This document shows positions 1-13,742 of a stretch of DNA of 64,000 nt, in pieces (positions within the stretch are counted from its first letter, which is position 1; the number at the start of each line of letters is the position of its first letter). The notes below the pieces were generated by a model, which saw only the letters and a list, made by a program, of their open reading frames with translations, searched no databases and was not told where the DNA came from. Source of the stretch: Ailanthus altissimus (lineage: Eukaryota; Streptophyta; Magnoliopsida; Sapindales; Simaroubaceae); NCBI GenBank assembly GCA_946807835.1, contig OX327683.1, forward strand, positions 34,283,001 through 34,347,000, read 5' to 3'. The position numbers and the translations under genes are program-made.

Positions 1-2037
1 TTAGCAACCATGGTACTCGCAATTTTAAAAGCGCGATCTAATCTACCAGCACTAGCATGTGCTTTCACTAAAATGGTATATGTTATGTGGTTTGGAAGTA
101 CTCCTAAACAAAACATTTTAAAGAGAATCATCTCCGCCTCCTTAGTCCTGCCACTTTGGCACAGTCCATTGATGACAACAGTGTATGTGTAGACATTAGG
201 GGGGCAATCAACTAACTTCATTGCTTCCACCATGCTCTAGGCAAGGGCAAATTTACCTGCTCGAAAAAGCCCATCAATTAAAATTGTATAAGTCACCACA
301 GAAGGAACTAAACTGTACTTTAGGATCTTTCCGAGCACTGCATATTCCTCCTTCAACTTATTTTCTTTGCAGAGAACATCTATAAATGAGTTTAAAACAT
401 GAGGAGTTTTCAAAATCATGTTCTCAACCATTCTTTCAAAAATCATTAACGCATCTCCATACTTAGCACTCTTGCAATGCCCATCAGCTAGGGCTGTAAT
501 TATTACTTCATCAGGGGATATTCTTTATCATCAAACCAAAGAACGCATCTGCTAGTTCTGGCTTCTCTTGTTTAGAAAGCCCATCAATGATTGAAGTGAA
601 GGTATAGTGATCTGGGACAAGACCAAACAAGCTCATTGAATAAAAAATCTTCAAGGCTATATCGAGTTGGCCTTCTCTGCAGAATCCATCCACCAGAATA
701 TTATACGTTACATCATCAGGAAATAAGCCATTATCAACTACTCTTTTCAGTAGGTGCACCGTTTTGTAAGATTTGTTAATTCTACACAACCCTTCTATAA
801 GCTCATTGTAGGTACGTATATTAGGCCTGCAGGTTCTTTTTTCCATAAGAGCAAGTAGCTCAAAAGCAGCGATGATCCACCCTTGTTTGCAATATCCATT
901 AATCAACACATTATAAGTTACTACACCAGGAATCAACCCATCTTGCAGCATCTTTCTAAACAACCCATTAGCCTCCTCAATCTTCCCTTCTCGACACCCA
1001 TCAATTAAAACAGTGTAAGTATGAACATTTCATTTGCATCTCCTGACAACCATCTCATCAAACAAACTTAACGCTTCATCAGTCAATGCAAAATCACACA
1101 AAGCTTTGATTAGTATAGTGTATGTATAAGTACTCGGCTGACAACCCTTCTCACACATTTCTTCCTTCATAGAGAACGCCTCTTCAAGCCTACCAGCATG
1201 GCATAAACCGTGTATTAGTGTTGAAAACGTGACAGAATTGGGTCTACATCCATCTTCTTTGAACATTGTCTCAAACACATTGAATGCCTCTGGCAGATCA
1301 TTTTGTCTGCAATGACCCAACACCAAAGAAGTACAAATATGAGTATCTAAACTAAACCCAAGTCTCAAAAACCTGCACAAGAACATTTCACCAGCTTGTA
1401 CAAGCCCATTTTTGCACAAAGCATTAATCAAAGTTCTGTAATCCATAGCGTCGACAGCAAAACCATCAGCAACCATTTTATTATAAACTTTATATGCTAC
1501 AAGAGCCAAATTTAACTTAGCTAATGACATCAAAAGACTGCTATAACAAGGGTAGTTAAGCCTAAAACCATCCTTCCGTAATCCATCTAGGGCGTCAATT
1601 AGCTTTAAAATGTCATCTTTACTACCACTACACTCCTTAATCAGATCAATAATTGCCTTATGTGCAACCTCATATAAATTACAAGACACAACTAAATTCA
1701 ACAAATAGATTCTGCTATTTACATCATAGCAATAAGTGGAGTACTTACCAACCCACTTGAAAAACCGCACAGAAAGCACGGTGTCGTTACCTTGAAGAAG
1801 TATAACTTGGGAAGCAATAAGCGGAGTCATGTAGGAAACAAGTGAGTTAAGGAGATTGTTTTGTTGCCAGCTGGGTTTGTTAAGCAAAGCAGATACTTGA
1901 TACGCAGTGTCGTTTATGGTTTCTGGGTCTTTTAGGTTGTAAAATGAGAGAAGGGAAAAAGAGAAGAGCTTGTAAGGAGGTTGAGGCACACGAGGTCTAA
2001 ACCCGTGTTTGGTGAGTTTGGTTAGGTGGATCAACAT
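1..2037 (-). pseudogene. P-class PPR protein gene, disrupted, 5' part (continues off the left edge)
   Basis: The minus strand reads as one long PPR protein starting at the ATG at 2037. The N-terminus is basic and Ser/Leu-rich, as in an organelle-targeted protein. It is followed by many 35-residue helical repeats with typical P-class wording such as TYTILIKALC and TYNILVDGFC. PPR proteins of this class bind organellar RNA. The frame is broken three times: an in-frame TGA at 1028-1030, a one-base frameshift inside a run of C/G near 514-518, and an in-frame TAG at 237-239. PPR motifs resume directly after each break, and downstream repeats such as the VYTYTVVING block near 180-200 are still recognisable to base 1. 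The order resembles Arabidopsis AT3G07290-type proteins, from memory. Either it is a recent pseudogene, because repeat spelling is otherwise well kept, or the assembly contains errors. No intron is evident. Confidence 0.85.
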
Positions 2038-3725
2038 GCAGAGAAACAGAGAGAAGGATTAATGGAGAAAACCCAGGAGGAAAAACGAAGTCGTATTGGA
2101 ATAGAATGAACATGAACTGCTATAGGAACTAGAGGAGAGGAGAGGCGAGTGTTGGTCTTTGGCGGGTAATCTTAAGAGGAGAAGTCAATTAGTCAAAAGA
2201 GCTATTAACGTATTAATCCACGGAAATCCGAAATTTGGTCCTGAATAATTAAAAAAAACTCATTGACATTTTAAGTTCGTGTTAATCGATGAAAATCATT
2301 CGAAATATTTGATTTTTTATATTTTTTGAAATAATAATATCTGTTGCCTTGCAAATTAAGAAATGATGAGCAAACGATAATTTTTTCATTTAATGAAATT
2401 TCGGCTGTATTGCAACAAAGCATAACGGTAAACGATCAAGGCAAGCCCCCATCCATTTCGGGCTTTTTATAAATAGTTCGTAAGCACATTCTACCACTAA
2501 AAATTAAGATTATGTGAGGTGAAAAATACTGTTTATAATAGAAATAATGATTTAATAATTTTATTTGAATAATAATTAAAATAAATATTAAAGTCAATCA
2601 AGGGCGTACAATAACAGAGTAAAATGAAATTTAAAGATAAACAAAATAAAAAAAACAGCATTATCAAATTGCAACGCCGCAGCGTTGATGCGAGGTTAAA
2701 ATTGGCATTGCGATGCTCAATTTAAAAAAAGTCTATTTTGCTTGTTTTTTAATTTTTTTAAAGAGATTTTGAACTCCTCAATACATGGTTAAGGTTTTTA
2801 AAAATATTTTATTTTTTATATAAATTTTGTAAACCCTTTATTTTGAGATCAAACACTATAAAGAGATTCTAAGATAAAAGAAAAATTAAATAAATACTAA
2901 GTGCTTTTGTGGACATTATGGTAAAATCGTTGTTTAGGTGTTAACTATTATTGGGAGAACAAAAATATACCGTTCAATAGATCATTTGAGAGTTTTTTAT
3001 TTATTTTCTTTGTAAAAAATTTTAAAAGAATTAATAAAAAAAGTTAAAAAATTTTAATCCGTGAACGTAAATAATTATCAAATCATATATATTAATTGTG
3101 TTATGTTTTTATTGATTTGTTTTATATTTTTGTTATATTTGTTGATAATTTCATATTTTTGCTGTGCCAAAGTATTAGAATTTAAGATTTAATCTTTATT
3201 AAAGTTCTTCTTTTAACTGTACAAAAGTATTAGAATTTAAGATTTAATCTTCATTAGAGTTCTTCATTTAACATAATAACTAAGGAGAAGAGCATTTTCA
3301 TTCTACCATATTGCAGAATTAAGGCTTGCAGTTTGAGAAGGCCAGAATGTTTTGCTCAAATTTCTCACTAGAAAAAATGTGGACAGCGGCAAAGCAAACT
3401 CCCAGATAAAATAGTAAGAGCCCTCTAGCCAATTTATTGTGTGACACAGTACAGAGGTATACCTGTTCATCCAAGGCTTAAAAAATTTCTACTCACTGAA
3501 GAATGAAAATGATTCACTCCACAAATTGCATAACATTTATATATTACATACTTTAAAAGACCAAATTTATCAGTTACAGTGTCTTGATGAAAGAAGTTGC
3601 CCAATGAATCACCACCAAATCAAATACCTTGACCTACTCAATATGCATTTTACAGGTTTACCACACAAACTATTACAATACATAAACTTACAGCAAATAA
3701 CAACCAAATTTTATTCACGCATGGG
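2038..3725. other. AT-rich intergenic DNA between the PPR pseudogene and the oxidoreductase 3' end
   Basis: No coding frame is supported here. The left part should hold the promoter and leader of the minus-strand PPR gene. The right part, about 3300-3725, should hold the 3' untranslated region of the minus-strand oxidoreductase. It contains a short tandem duplication at about 3166-3275. Confidence 0.6.
3166..3275. repeat. Two-copy tandem duplication, period about 55 bp
   Basis: The phrase AGTATTAGAATTTAAG starts at 3171 and again at 3226. Each copy is followed by ATTTAATCTT, a variable stretch and GTTCTTC. The two copies differ at only a few positions. Confidence 0.8.
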
Positions 3726-6700
3726 CTATGGCTCCACAATGATCTTCCCAGTAGCATGCCCGTCAATACTCTTAGCCCAAGCATCTTCAGCCTTGCTGAG
3801 GGGATGCTTTGAGTCGATCACAGTCTTAAGCTTTCCTTCTTTCACCAACTTAACAAGAAAGTCTAGGTTCTCACCTTTGGCTGTCATGAGCAATGGTACC
3901 AGCTGCTTCTTGGAAAAGGTGAGTTTCTTCAAAGCAAAAGTCAACAAGGCACTTGGGCCAGGAGTGATATCTATCACCTTCCCTTTGGCACCCAGATTAG
4001 GCTCGAAAGTAGACCAAGGAATGCCTGACGCACAGTGAACTACTGCATCATATTTCTGACCAGACGGGCTCTTTAGAGCTGCTCCATCTGGTGTCTTATA
4101 ATCAAGAACCTCATCAGCCCCTAAACTCTTGACAAAGTCAATGTTGCGAGCCCCACAAGTGGCAGTCACATGTGTGTTTCCAAGCTTTGCCAATTGAACA
4201 GCATAGTGACCCACACCCCCTGAGGCAGCAGTGATCAGAATGTTTTTCTGATTGCCACTTCCATCAAGCTTGACACCAGCCGACTGAGTAAGGGCCTGAA
4301 GAGCAGTCAGACCAGCAACAGGTAAGCCAGCACCTTCAGCTGCTGAAACTTCTGTTGGCCTAGCAACTGTCAAGCTTTCCTTAGCCACAGCAAACTCAGC
4401 TAGTCCACCTCCATTCTGTCATCAGATAAAAAAATTCAAAACCAAAACCAAATGGACAGATGAGATGCATATAACCAAGGTATGATGTAATGAAGGTAAA
4501 ACATCAATTTTCAAAGGATGCACATTCAGTGATACAAAATTGGGAGCAAGAGCCTGGGAGCAGATTGAGCAATCACCTTGAACTGTAGCATCACCTCTAA
4601 GCAGGTATACATAAAAGACCATCACATGCCAAAGACAAAGATTTGACTGTGGCCCTCTCTGAGACATTAATTTACAAATCCCAAAATAAATAAAACTTAA
4701 AATAAACTTGACGCCGTACTTCTCAATATTCCAATTTAATGCCTATGACAGGATCCATCAATTCCAACGCACAAGTTTCAAAACTTATCTTTTTCTTTTT
4801 GGAATCTGATCTGACAACAATGATTTTCGTTTAACGCTGTACGGGGTTCAATTCCCAAAATGGCACATTCCTGCATTTCATGATTGATGCAAGCACAACA
4901 TGACATAAAGCGGGAGGACCAAAACTCATTCCTGTTTAGTCCATCAACAAACTAAAGATGCCAAAAGAGATTTTCAAAGGGAAAGCAGATTTGCTAGGGG
5001 GTCTGGTCAAGAAGCTCAAAATGTAAATAGGAGAAATCATTCCCCACATACTCCAAAATATCACTAGTTGCAATAGTAAGCACAGTAATTCAAAGTAGGG
5101 TTCTTTCAAACAAGAAGAGACGATATTGGTTGCTTATCATCAATCATCCAAGTTTTTTTCTCAAGATCTTAATTTTAAACCTTCCAATAACGAAGAACCT
5201 TGAAGACTAGATAGAATTAATCCAAACAAATTGAAGTTGAGATTAAATGAAATGAATGATGATGAGCACTTACAAGGTGGCTAAGCATAGCTACAACTTT
5301 GTCACCGGCCTTGAAATTTTTAACTTCTGATCCTACCCCTATAACTTCTCCTGCCACATCAGTTGCTGTTCCAACAAAAAACATTCAGCCAAAATTAGAA
5401 AAAAAAAAGTGTGATGCTTCTCATTGATTTATACAAGACAGAAAGAGAGACTAATACAGCAAGAACAGAAAAAATTTCAAAGACATCCAACAAAAAATCC
5501 CCACCCCCACCCCCCCCCCAAAAAAAAGGCAGAAAAGCCAAACTTTAGTCAATAAAATCCATCCAACATTGGTGTTGGCATTGTTATAGTGAAATCACTC
5601 GTTATCATACACATGACATTGCAATACCTATGCCTTCTTTCAAGGTTTATAATTTTGGCATGACATACACTCTCAACGTCACATACAATAAAGATGATTC
5701 AGCTTGTTTTAAGATTGATATCTATTGGAAGACAATGAGTAGTTTCTTGAAACAACCAAATTAGCCACAACACTGAAGAAAAGAAAATATGTTAGTTGAA
5801 AACAGCATACCATAATGCAAAAGCTTCCAAAAGTTATCCTAGAACTTCAAAAAGTTGATTGGTGTTCAATATTGTTTTGGCATAGAATGAAACCCTCAGG
5901 CTTCAGGAAAACATTATATAAATCCTGAGTCAATTAAAAAATAGTCACTCAAGAAATTCCACAAGTTTTGAGGGGAAGAAAACCTAATCACCTACTTTTT
6001 TCATATGCAATATACATCATCATGTTTAAGAGGATTTTAAGAAAGTCGCTTTACTTTTTAAAAACATATTCAAAAACAAAAACAAAAAGACCGAACAGAA
6101 TAATGGATTCATACTACAAGCTGACATACTAGTAAGATCAGTGCATATAAAAGTACAATCCAGATTGACAAAAGTTACTAAAAGATTACAGTGCATAAAA
6201 GTCAGAGGGTAAAATTTAATTTACCAGGTATACAAGGAAACTTGCGAGGAAAAAATGGCCGTATCACGCCCTTCTGGATTTTCCAATCAACTGGATTTAG
6301 ACTAGTTGCTTCCAGTTTCAGCAAAACCTCATCTTTGTTTGGAGTGGGAATTGGCACGTCAACGTGCTGCAACAAGCATGTATTTACATCATAATTATCA
6401 ATTATACCAGATCGAACCAGGGGAAATCGTTTAATACCTTAATTGCTTAATAAAGTGAGTGGAAATTTGAGAAAACAAAACTCGCAAATATTAGCACCTC
6501 AACCCAATGTTGACACTTTTTTATGTATCCTAACTTTGAAAGACAAGCATGATCATAGATTCTTCTTACTTTTAGTTTGTTAAACATGAATGAACTATAT
6601 TAGAATAATGATTCCATCAAATATCAAATGATAAAAACAATAAAGAAAGTAGGATCGGCTACTAAAATAACCAATAACAAAGCCAAAATTAGTGTATAAA

Positions 6701-7025
6701 GTAATGTCACTTAAATGACTACAAAAACAATAGAACCCTTTCAAGTAAACCACAGAAACTGACATAAGAAACAAAGAATCAATCAAGAGAGTCTTCACTG
6801 TACAGTGCCATATACTCTATTTTCAACCCTTATATAATTCATTTACACAATCCGATCCAATAATAAACTTAAACACATCTTCAAAGTTCGCAATAAAAAT
6901 TAATAATCAAGATTGTTAGAAATAAAAGTTGAAGGACCCAAGGGAATATAAATTACCTTCAAACCAGCAGCTCCTCCACCATAAGTATCATACTGAAGCG
7001 CGCGCATGATAACCTTCCCCGCCAT
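3726..7025 (-). CDS. Quinone oxidoreductase-like protein (MDR/zeta-crystallin family), chloroplast-envelope type, 330 aa
   Basis: There are four exons on the minus strand: 6957-7025, 6225-6366, 5274-5365 and 3726-4415. They join in phase with GT-AG borders and give 330 residues. The N-terminal GroES-like domain (about 25-115) carries LEATSLNPVDWK and ATDVAGEVIGVGSEV. The Rossmann domain carries the NADPH-binding signature AASGGVGHYAVQLAK and later TCGARNIDFVKSLGADEVLDY. No catalytic zinc ligand set is visible, as expected for NADPH:quinone/enone reductases. It closely resembles the plant CEQORH proteins (Arabidopsis AT4G13010 type), which lie at the inner chloroplast envelope without a cleavable transit peptide. 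The short N-terminus MAGKVIMRALQYD agrees with that. The ATG at 7025 is the first one before the conserved start. The gene appears intact. The exact substrate cannot be read from sequence. Confidence 0.93.
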
Positions 7026-8400
7026 TTTCACAGCTAGTTAAACGATGTCGTCTAGCGGTTTTGAGTGCGGGAGAGAGGTAACAGAGGAGAAGTTCGATGT
7101 ACGAATTCTGTAGTTTGTCGCAACACGTAACCAGTGCCGGGCGAGATGCGTCAACGATAATGAAATGACGAGTGTATCCCATGTCGGTTGTGTGCAATGA
7201 TTCATATTTGTGACACGTGGCTAGAGAATGGGAAATCCATATGCATTATGTGAAGGCGCTTCGCCGCCGTTTTCATTTTCTTTGGAAATTTCGCCAGCTA
7301 AATAACAACTACAAAACATCCGGAAATTAACGCCTTTTCTTTTTTATTCTTTTTCGTATATATGTGGATTGTGGATAAAGACAGACAAATAGCCATGAAA
7401 TTAATTGGAAGTTTACATCAAGAGCGATTTTAAAAAATTGGGTAGAAATTTTGTATTTTATAAAAAGTTATTTATTAATTAATAATATTAATTATTATAT
7501 TAGTAATAATATAAGTATTTAACACGCTAATTATTATTTGGAAATAAATTATTTTACTTATATATTATTGTTATTTTGTCCAAAAAAAAGTCTTTTTTCA
7601 GCCTGACATGAAAAAGTCTTACGCAGACTACTCTCAACACAAATAATTGTTTAATAATATCTCATTATTCAAACATTTAATTTAAAATTAAATAATAATA
7701 ATTATGCTTATAAATACAAAAGAAGACGCCACTATGCAATATATTCTTTAAACATATAATTTTTTTTTCTTTTTTGTCCTAAACAAAACATGATGAATTA
7801 TACTTTATAACAGGATTGTCAAAAAATAAAATTTGACTAACAATTATTTTTAAAAAGAAATTATGTAAGGTCCCAATTAAAATAATTTTTTTTATGTAAC
7901 TGAAATTCGAAAGTTTTGTCAAAAATTAGGTTCTTATTTTTACATTACTCATTTAATTGATAAATATATTTTTAAAATAGTAATATTAAATATTTTAAAT
8001 TATATTTATAAATTAATATATTAATAAATTAATAGATAATAGAATAATATAAAATTTAAAATTATTTTTTATATTTATTATATTTAATAATTACTTACAT
8101 ATTATTTTTTTAATATAATTTAAAATTCTTAACATTATTCTTTTAATAAATATTTTTACATTTAAATTAATATTTATTAAAAAATAAAAAATAATATTTA
8201 TCAGAGAAAAATAATGCTTACGTGTTGAATTCGAGTTACTTGTTTGAAAACAAGTCTTAACATTGATTTCGGCTCTTGTTTCAGTAGTTGGAGTCACTTT
8301 TTCTATTGATTACAGAAACAAGGACTGTTGTTGTGTGGGCTGATTGGCCCGTTGGAAATAACTCCAACAATAGACAAATATCTGAGTATAGTAGAAAAAT
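7026..8400. other. Promoter side of the oxidoreductase and AT-rich DNA
   Basis: Bases 7026-7330 are GC-richer and should hold the 5' leader and promoter of the minus-strand oxidoreductase. Beyond that the DNA is strongly AT-rich with no supported gene. The stretch 8090-8240 resembles the MITE-like arms described at 8405-10985. Confidence 0.5.
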
Positions 8401-8404
8401 CAAC

Positions 8405-10985
8405 TTGAATTAAATGTTGAATATTTTATTTAAGAATAATATTAAGTATCTGAAAATTTTATATTATATTAAATTAAAAAATAATGTATTAAATAAATAT
8501 TGAACGGTAAAATAGTATTGTAGGAGTTGGTGTTCACGCGTCATTCTAATATTGTATGAATATTAATTATTAATATTTATACAATAAATATTTTGAATAA
8601 AAATTGTTAATATCATATTTATATGGTATAATGCTTGTAACATTATAAACAGTGTTTGATCTTAAAGAGTTCAGATCCGGTCTAAAGAAGTTTAGATCAG
8701 AACTAATAGTTAGCAAAGTTAAGAGTTATAAATGCTAAAAGTTAGTACTGTTAAAAGTTAGTAAGTTATAAGAGTTAGCGAGCTCTACAAAATTAGAACA
8801 TTGTCTATAATGGAACAAAGACCTAAGAGTATATTAATAATGACATGGTTGCAAATAGTTGCAATAGGTGCTAAGAAATGTCATTATGTAAATATGTCTC
8901 AAACACAATGTTTCTGATCTATGATTATCAATGCGGGTTTATTGATAAATTCACATTATATAGATTAGTGTATGTCTATATCTGACTGGTTCAGATGGTT
9001 GTTCTTAGTTGACCGTGAGCTTAGAGCTTGTATAGGCATGCGGGTATCCAATTAAGACTGGATATTGAACAGATTTACGAGGACCCTAATAGATATCCTA
9101 TGAAGTCGTCAAATGAAAGTCCTTTCGAGTTGAGTAGTATTCGCGGTCCTTTGACATGAGCACCGCGGTGGTCTTATGAGTGATCCACCATGCTTTGATT
9201 TCACATATGTCAGAGACCTTTCATGGTTTGACCGCTATGTGTCGCTGGGTAGGTCCAATGATCATAGAGTCCAGTGTGCGTAGATACGGGATCTGTCAAC
9301 TTACGTAGGTAAGTTGTATATCCGAGATTGTATTTCATAAAGCCTTGTGGCCACAAGCATAAACCCGAACAAAAAGTTTTCCACAGGGTTAAACAATATA
9401 GTAAAAGTATTTACGTATATTGTTTATCGAGATACGAATCTAGTGATAAGATTAAGGTTGTGCTTACAGGGATTTGACGATGCTGATCTATATTCCCGCA
9501 CATTTAGGGTATAAATGATGGAATGATTATACATATACGTTATGACCTCAACTTGTATGGTCTCACACGTTAATTTGTAATATTCGTAACGCGTGCGTAG
9601 GACATTAATTACGGATTCATGGAATAGTTTTATTTGACAAATCAGGTATAGACCTAGAGAGTTCTAATATGAAATGTACTCTTTAAACACTTTGTCAATT
9701 TACCGTATTGAATGGTTCAATACAGTATAATTCAGCAAATTACTAAGGTTAAGTTAACTAAAGTATATGGTTAAATAATGGGACACACTTTAGATTAACT
9801 TGGTAACCTAGGATATAAATATAATTTTACTTTATGATTATTTAATTGTTAAATAATTAAAATAAATATTAATTTATTTAATTGTTAAATAAATGATTTA
9901 ACTTAATTATAGTTAAAGATTAACCATATGGTTAAGTTAAGTTAACTTTATTTAATGGTTGAATAAAGGTTAATTTAATAATGGTTAAGTTAGTTAACTA
10001 TGGTTAAAATATTTAAATATTTATTAAGTTAAGGGTTAAGTTAAACTAACATAACTAAAGTTAAATATTAACTAAAGTTAGGTTAAGTTAAATAAAATTC
10101 AAATTAGTTTGAAATTTATGCGTTAGTATATAAAGGAAAATAAAATTCAAAATCAATCATTTTTAGATTTTTAAATTTTACAATTTTGGTAGCCATTTCA
10201 ATTTGAAAAATTGAAATTCTTTATTTTGTCTTTTAAGTGTTAGAACAACAAAATAAATAAATAAATAGTTACTAATTGTAATAACTAAAATAGATTTGTT
10301 TTAATTGTTCGAGAGTTGAATAAAAAATAAAATAAAATAGTTTAATTTGATTAAAATAAATGATAAGTGTTTTTGGTTGGCTAAAAAATTAAGAAAGAAA
10401 TGAAGAACGAAAAATGAAATGTTTCAAGGGTTGAAATTATTTATATTCATCATCTTCTTAAATTAATTTAACCATTAAAACATGAATTAAATTTATTTTT
10501 ATTCAAGAGTTGAATAAAAAGAAAAATAAATTTAATTAAGTTAAAGAGTTTAACTTTAAATCAAGTTTAAGAGTTAAACTAAATGCTGGATTAACATACT
10601 GTCATTCTAGACAATCAAATCCACCCTTATTTCATTTTATGGTGGATTTCAAGCAAATTAATTCAGAGGTTTTATGGGTTAAATTTTTCAATCTCATTTT
10701 TCATTTGATAAATATGTATTACATGTATTTATTGTATTAATTTTAATCTTTCGCCGTGCACATATAAATGTGATATATGTATATTTTTTGTATGATGAAC
10801 ACATCTCACATGCATATACTCTATAATGATTAACACCCAACAAGTATACGTTTCAAAATTATTTATTACACTAAATGTTTACTTGATACATTATTTTTTA
10901 ATATAATTTAAAATAAAAATTTAGAATGTTTAACATTACTTTTTATTTAATATGTTCATTTAAATTTATTTATAGCACAAATTTA
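8405..10985. repeat. Pair of inverted AT-rich arms (about 8405-8550 and 10810-10985) enclosing 2.3 kb of non-coding DNA
   Basis: Reverse-complementing 10810-10985 gives a sequence that lines up with 8405-8550. Shared islands include AAAAAATAATGTAT followed by AA.TAAA and, further in, a GTTGG(G)TGTT island. The DNA between the arms has no ORF over 60 codons and includes a tract dominated by GTTAA/TTAAC words at about 9730-10110. This fits a non-autonomous DNA element with diverged terminal inverted repeats, possibly enlarged by a later insertion. Exact ends and target duplication were not found. Confidence 0.45.
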
Positions 10986-11079
10986 CTTTAGTAATATAAT
11001 TTATGAGTACATTTTTTTTATTTGTGAGGTGAGGGATTTGATAATATTATATTTATTATTTATCTTTTTTTTCTTACTT

Positions 11080-12250
11080 TGGGCAATTATGTTGTTGAAT
11101 TATATATTTTTTCTCACTAAATATTTGAATCCGCTCTTTCTCAAAAAATTTAAAATATTGAAATTTTTTGTTTATTTTTCAAATAAAAAAGTATAATATA
11201 TTAAAGTTTGTAAGAAATATGATGAATTTTGGATAAATAAAATGAATCGAGGAAGAAATAGGGTAAATTAGAAAAATCTTAAAATTGAGAATGAATTCAC
11301 GAAGTCACTTTATGGCCCGTAAAAGTGGCTAATCAATTTTTAAATTTATTTATAATTATAAATAATTATATAATAAAATAATTAATTTAATTAATAAATG
11401 AGATAATTTAATTAATTTATTAAAAATAATAATTTTTTATTGTTAATTATTTATTTATTAAAATAGTATTAAATATTAATCATATAATTTTATTTATTTT
11501 AATGATTAAATAAATAAATAACTATTAATTATAAATTAATGATTTTAAATAATTATTTATTTAATAATACAAATAAAATATATATTTCTCTGCGGGATGT
11601 TTATTCGGTGCGTTCGACAAATGCTGCCTGCCACACAGCCCTCACATGCATGTCTCATGAACGACATGCCGCACGTAAAATATATATTTTTTATTATTAA
11701 ATAAATAAACAATAAAAATAATTAATTTATGAGTAATAGGTTTTTACATTTAATCATTAGATAAATAAATTAAAGTTTACTATTTAATAATATGTCAATA
11801 AATAAGTAATTAAATATAAATATTTATTGTTTTTAATAAATTATTTAATTTATTTGTTTATTTAAATTTTGAAATAAAAATTTATTTTATTACTTATTTA
11901 TTTATAATTAAAATAAAAATATTTTCGTTAAATTAATTTAAAAATAAAAATAAAATAAAACCTTTTATAAATTTAAAAAAATTTAAAATATGATTAGCCA
12001 CTTTCGTGGTTCACATTTGTGAGTTGCAAAAGTGACTTTTCAATTCTTAGATTTTCATGATTTACCATATTTATTATCTAATTTATTTTATTTATCTTAA
12101 ATTCATCTTATTTTTTATGCACTTCATTATATTGTATTTTTTATTTAAAAAATAAATACAAAAATATTGAAAACTTTAAAATTTATAAAAGAGAGCGGAT
12201 TCAAAGGTTTTGTGAAAAAAAAAATATAACTTAAAAGTATAATTGTCCAA
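11080..12250. mobile_element. Fold-back element of about 1.17 kb with long terminal inverted repeats
   Basis: The left arm (about 11080-11345) and the reverse complement of the right arm (about 11990-12250) align over roughly 260 bp. Shared words in the same order are GG(G/A)CAATTAT, TTTGAATCCGCTCT, AATATT, TAAATAAAAT, GGTAAAT, AAGTCACTT and AAAGTGGCTAATCA. The middle is nearly pure A/T except for a GC-rich core at about 11585-11680. It has no transposase frame, so it is non-autonomous. Long arms without coding capacity are typical of MULE-derived or fold-back elements. I could not fix a target-site duplication. Confidence 0.7.
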
Positions 12251-13742
12251 CTGTTTATTTCTTAACTAATAAAGATTAGCCTATTTATTTGTAAACTAAA
12301 AAAAAGTATAGATTATTTATAAAAAAATTCCCTTCAAATTTTAACTGCAACTTTTGAGAATTGTGTTCAATACTCTTGTTAATTATTTAAACAAAAACTT
12401 CAGCTTGGACAAATAAGATTTTACAATAATCAAATAAGCCTTTTTTTTTTTTTTGGTGTTACTTTAACAATATAACACTTGAGTCTAAAATTCTATTATG
12501 ATTTTTTTTGTTTATTTGAGTTAAACTCTTTTGCAAAAATTAATCATTTAATAAATCACTTAAAATTAAAAATATATATTAGTAGACTATTTAAGAAGTA
12601 TAGTACTTTTTTAATAATAAAACGAATACTTAAATTGACTAACGAATAAAAAAATAATTAAAAATTGATGGATAAAAGCAATTTGTTTGATATTAAAAAG
12701 AAAATAATATTGAATATTGATAATTTAATATCACAAGTGTCTCGGTGTCATAAAATTCTTAAGTTTTTTTTTTTTAATAAAAAAGATTAAGAGATAATTA
12801 AAAACATCATTTACATTATTTACGTGCACTCTATCCAAATTATAAAGTCCCACGAAAAAGGATGAATAATTATACTAACTTAGTATTTGCAACCCGAACT
12901 CCTAATCTACTTAGGACACAAAATTGCATAGGGCTCGTTTAAGTCGATAAATTTTAAATGTTAATAAATGTAAACTTCCCAATTAACTATTTATATTGTT
13001 TTATCATCGGATCAATTATTGAGAAAACAAGCTTTACATAAAAATTCACATTAAAAGTTAATATGGAAATTTGTTGAGAGACATAGAAAACAACTATTAA
13101 GCTTTTCTTTTTCTTTTTTTTCTCTATAAAAAAAGATTCCAATGACCGTATCCAACAAAAGTAATCCCCCAAACTCAGATAGGCACGGAGATTATTTATA
13201 AGAGATAAAGGATTAAAGTCACAATACAACTTTCTATTTTTTTGTTTTTCTCCCGAGCTCTAATTGGAAAAATAATAAAAATTCGGACCATGATCATGAT
13301 CATGAACATGAATAGACGAAAGTGAAACCTTTTTTTTTTTAATAATGAAAGTGAAACTTAAAATAAAATAACAATTACGGTGAACTTCTCTTTGCATAGC
13401 TTTCTTTGCTTTCCAATGAGACAATGGAACAAAAATTAAAGTATATATGTCATGAAATGAAAATGATTCTCTCAAATGAAAGTCTGCAAGAACAATTGAT
13501 CTGCATGTGCATGGCATCAATTTCATGGAATATGAACTTCTTGTTACAACAAATATATACAGAGGCATGATCAAGCATGCAGGACAGGCACCATATTTAA
13601 GAAATTGCTAAACAGGGTCAGAATTTTCAATCTAAAGTTAGCGTGTGGCATGTTTAATCTGTGGACAGAGTTGTTGATATACTATGATACAAATGAAATT
13701 TACAACCAAGAACATTTTTTAACAATAACAATCAATATACAG
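12251..13742. other. AT-rich intergenic DNA
   Basis: There is no supported gene. The right end, about 13575-13742, probably holds the 3' untranslated region of the minus-strand small membrane-protein gene. Short ORFs here are low-complexity and lack family features. Confidence 0.5.

Noticed and set aside
5500..5530. C-rich/A-rich run in the oxidoreductase intron as a regulatory element
   Set aside because: This is a simple homopolymer run with no other supporting signal.
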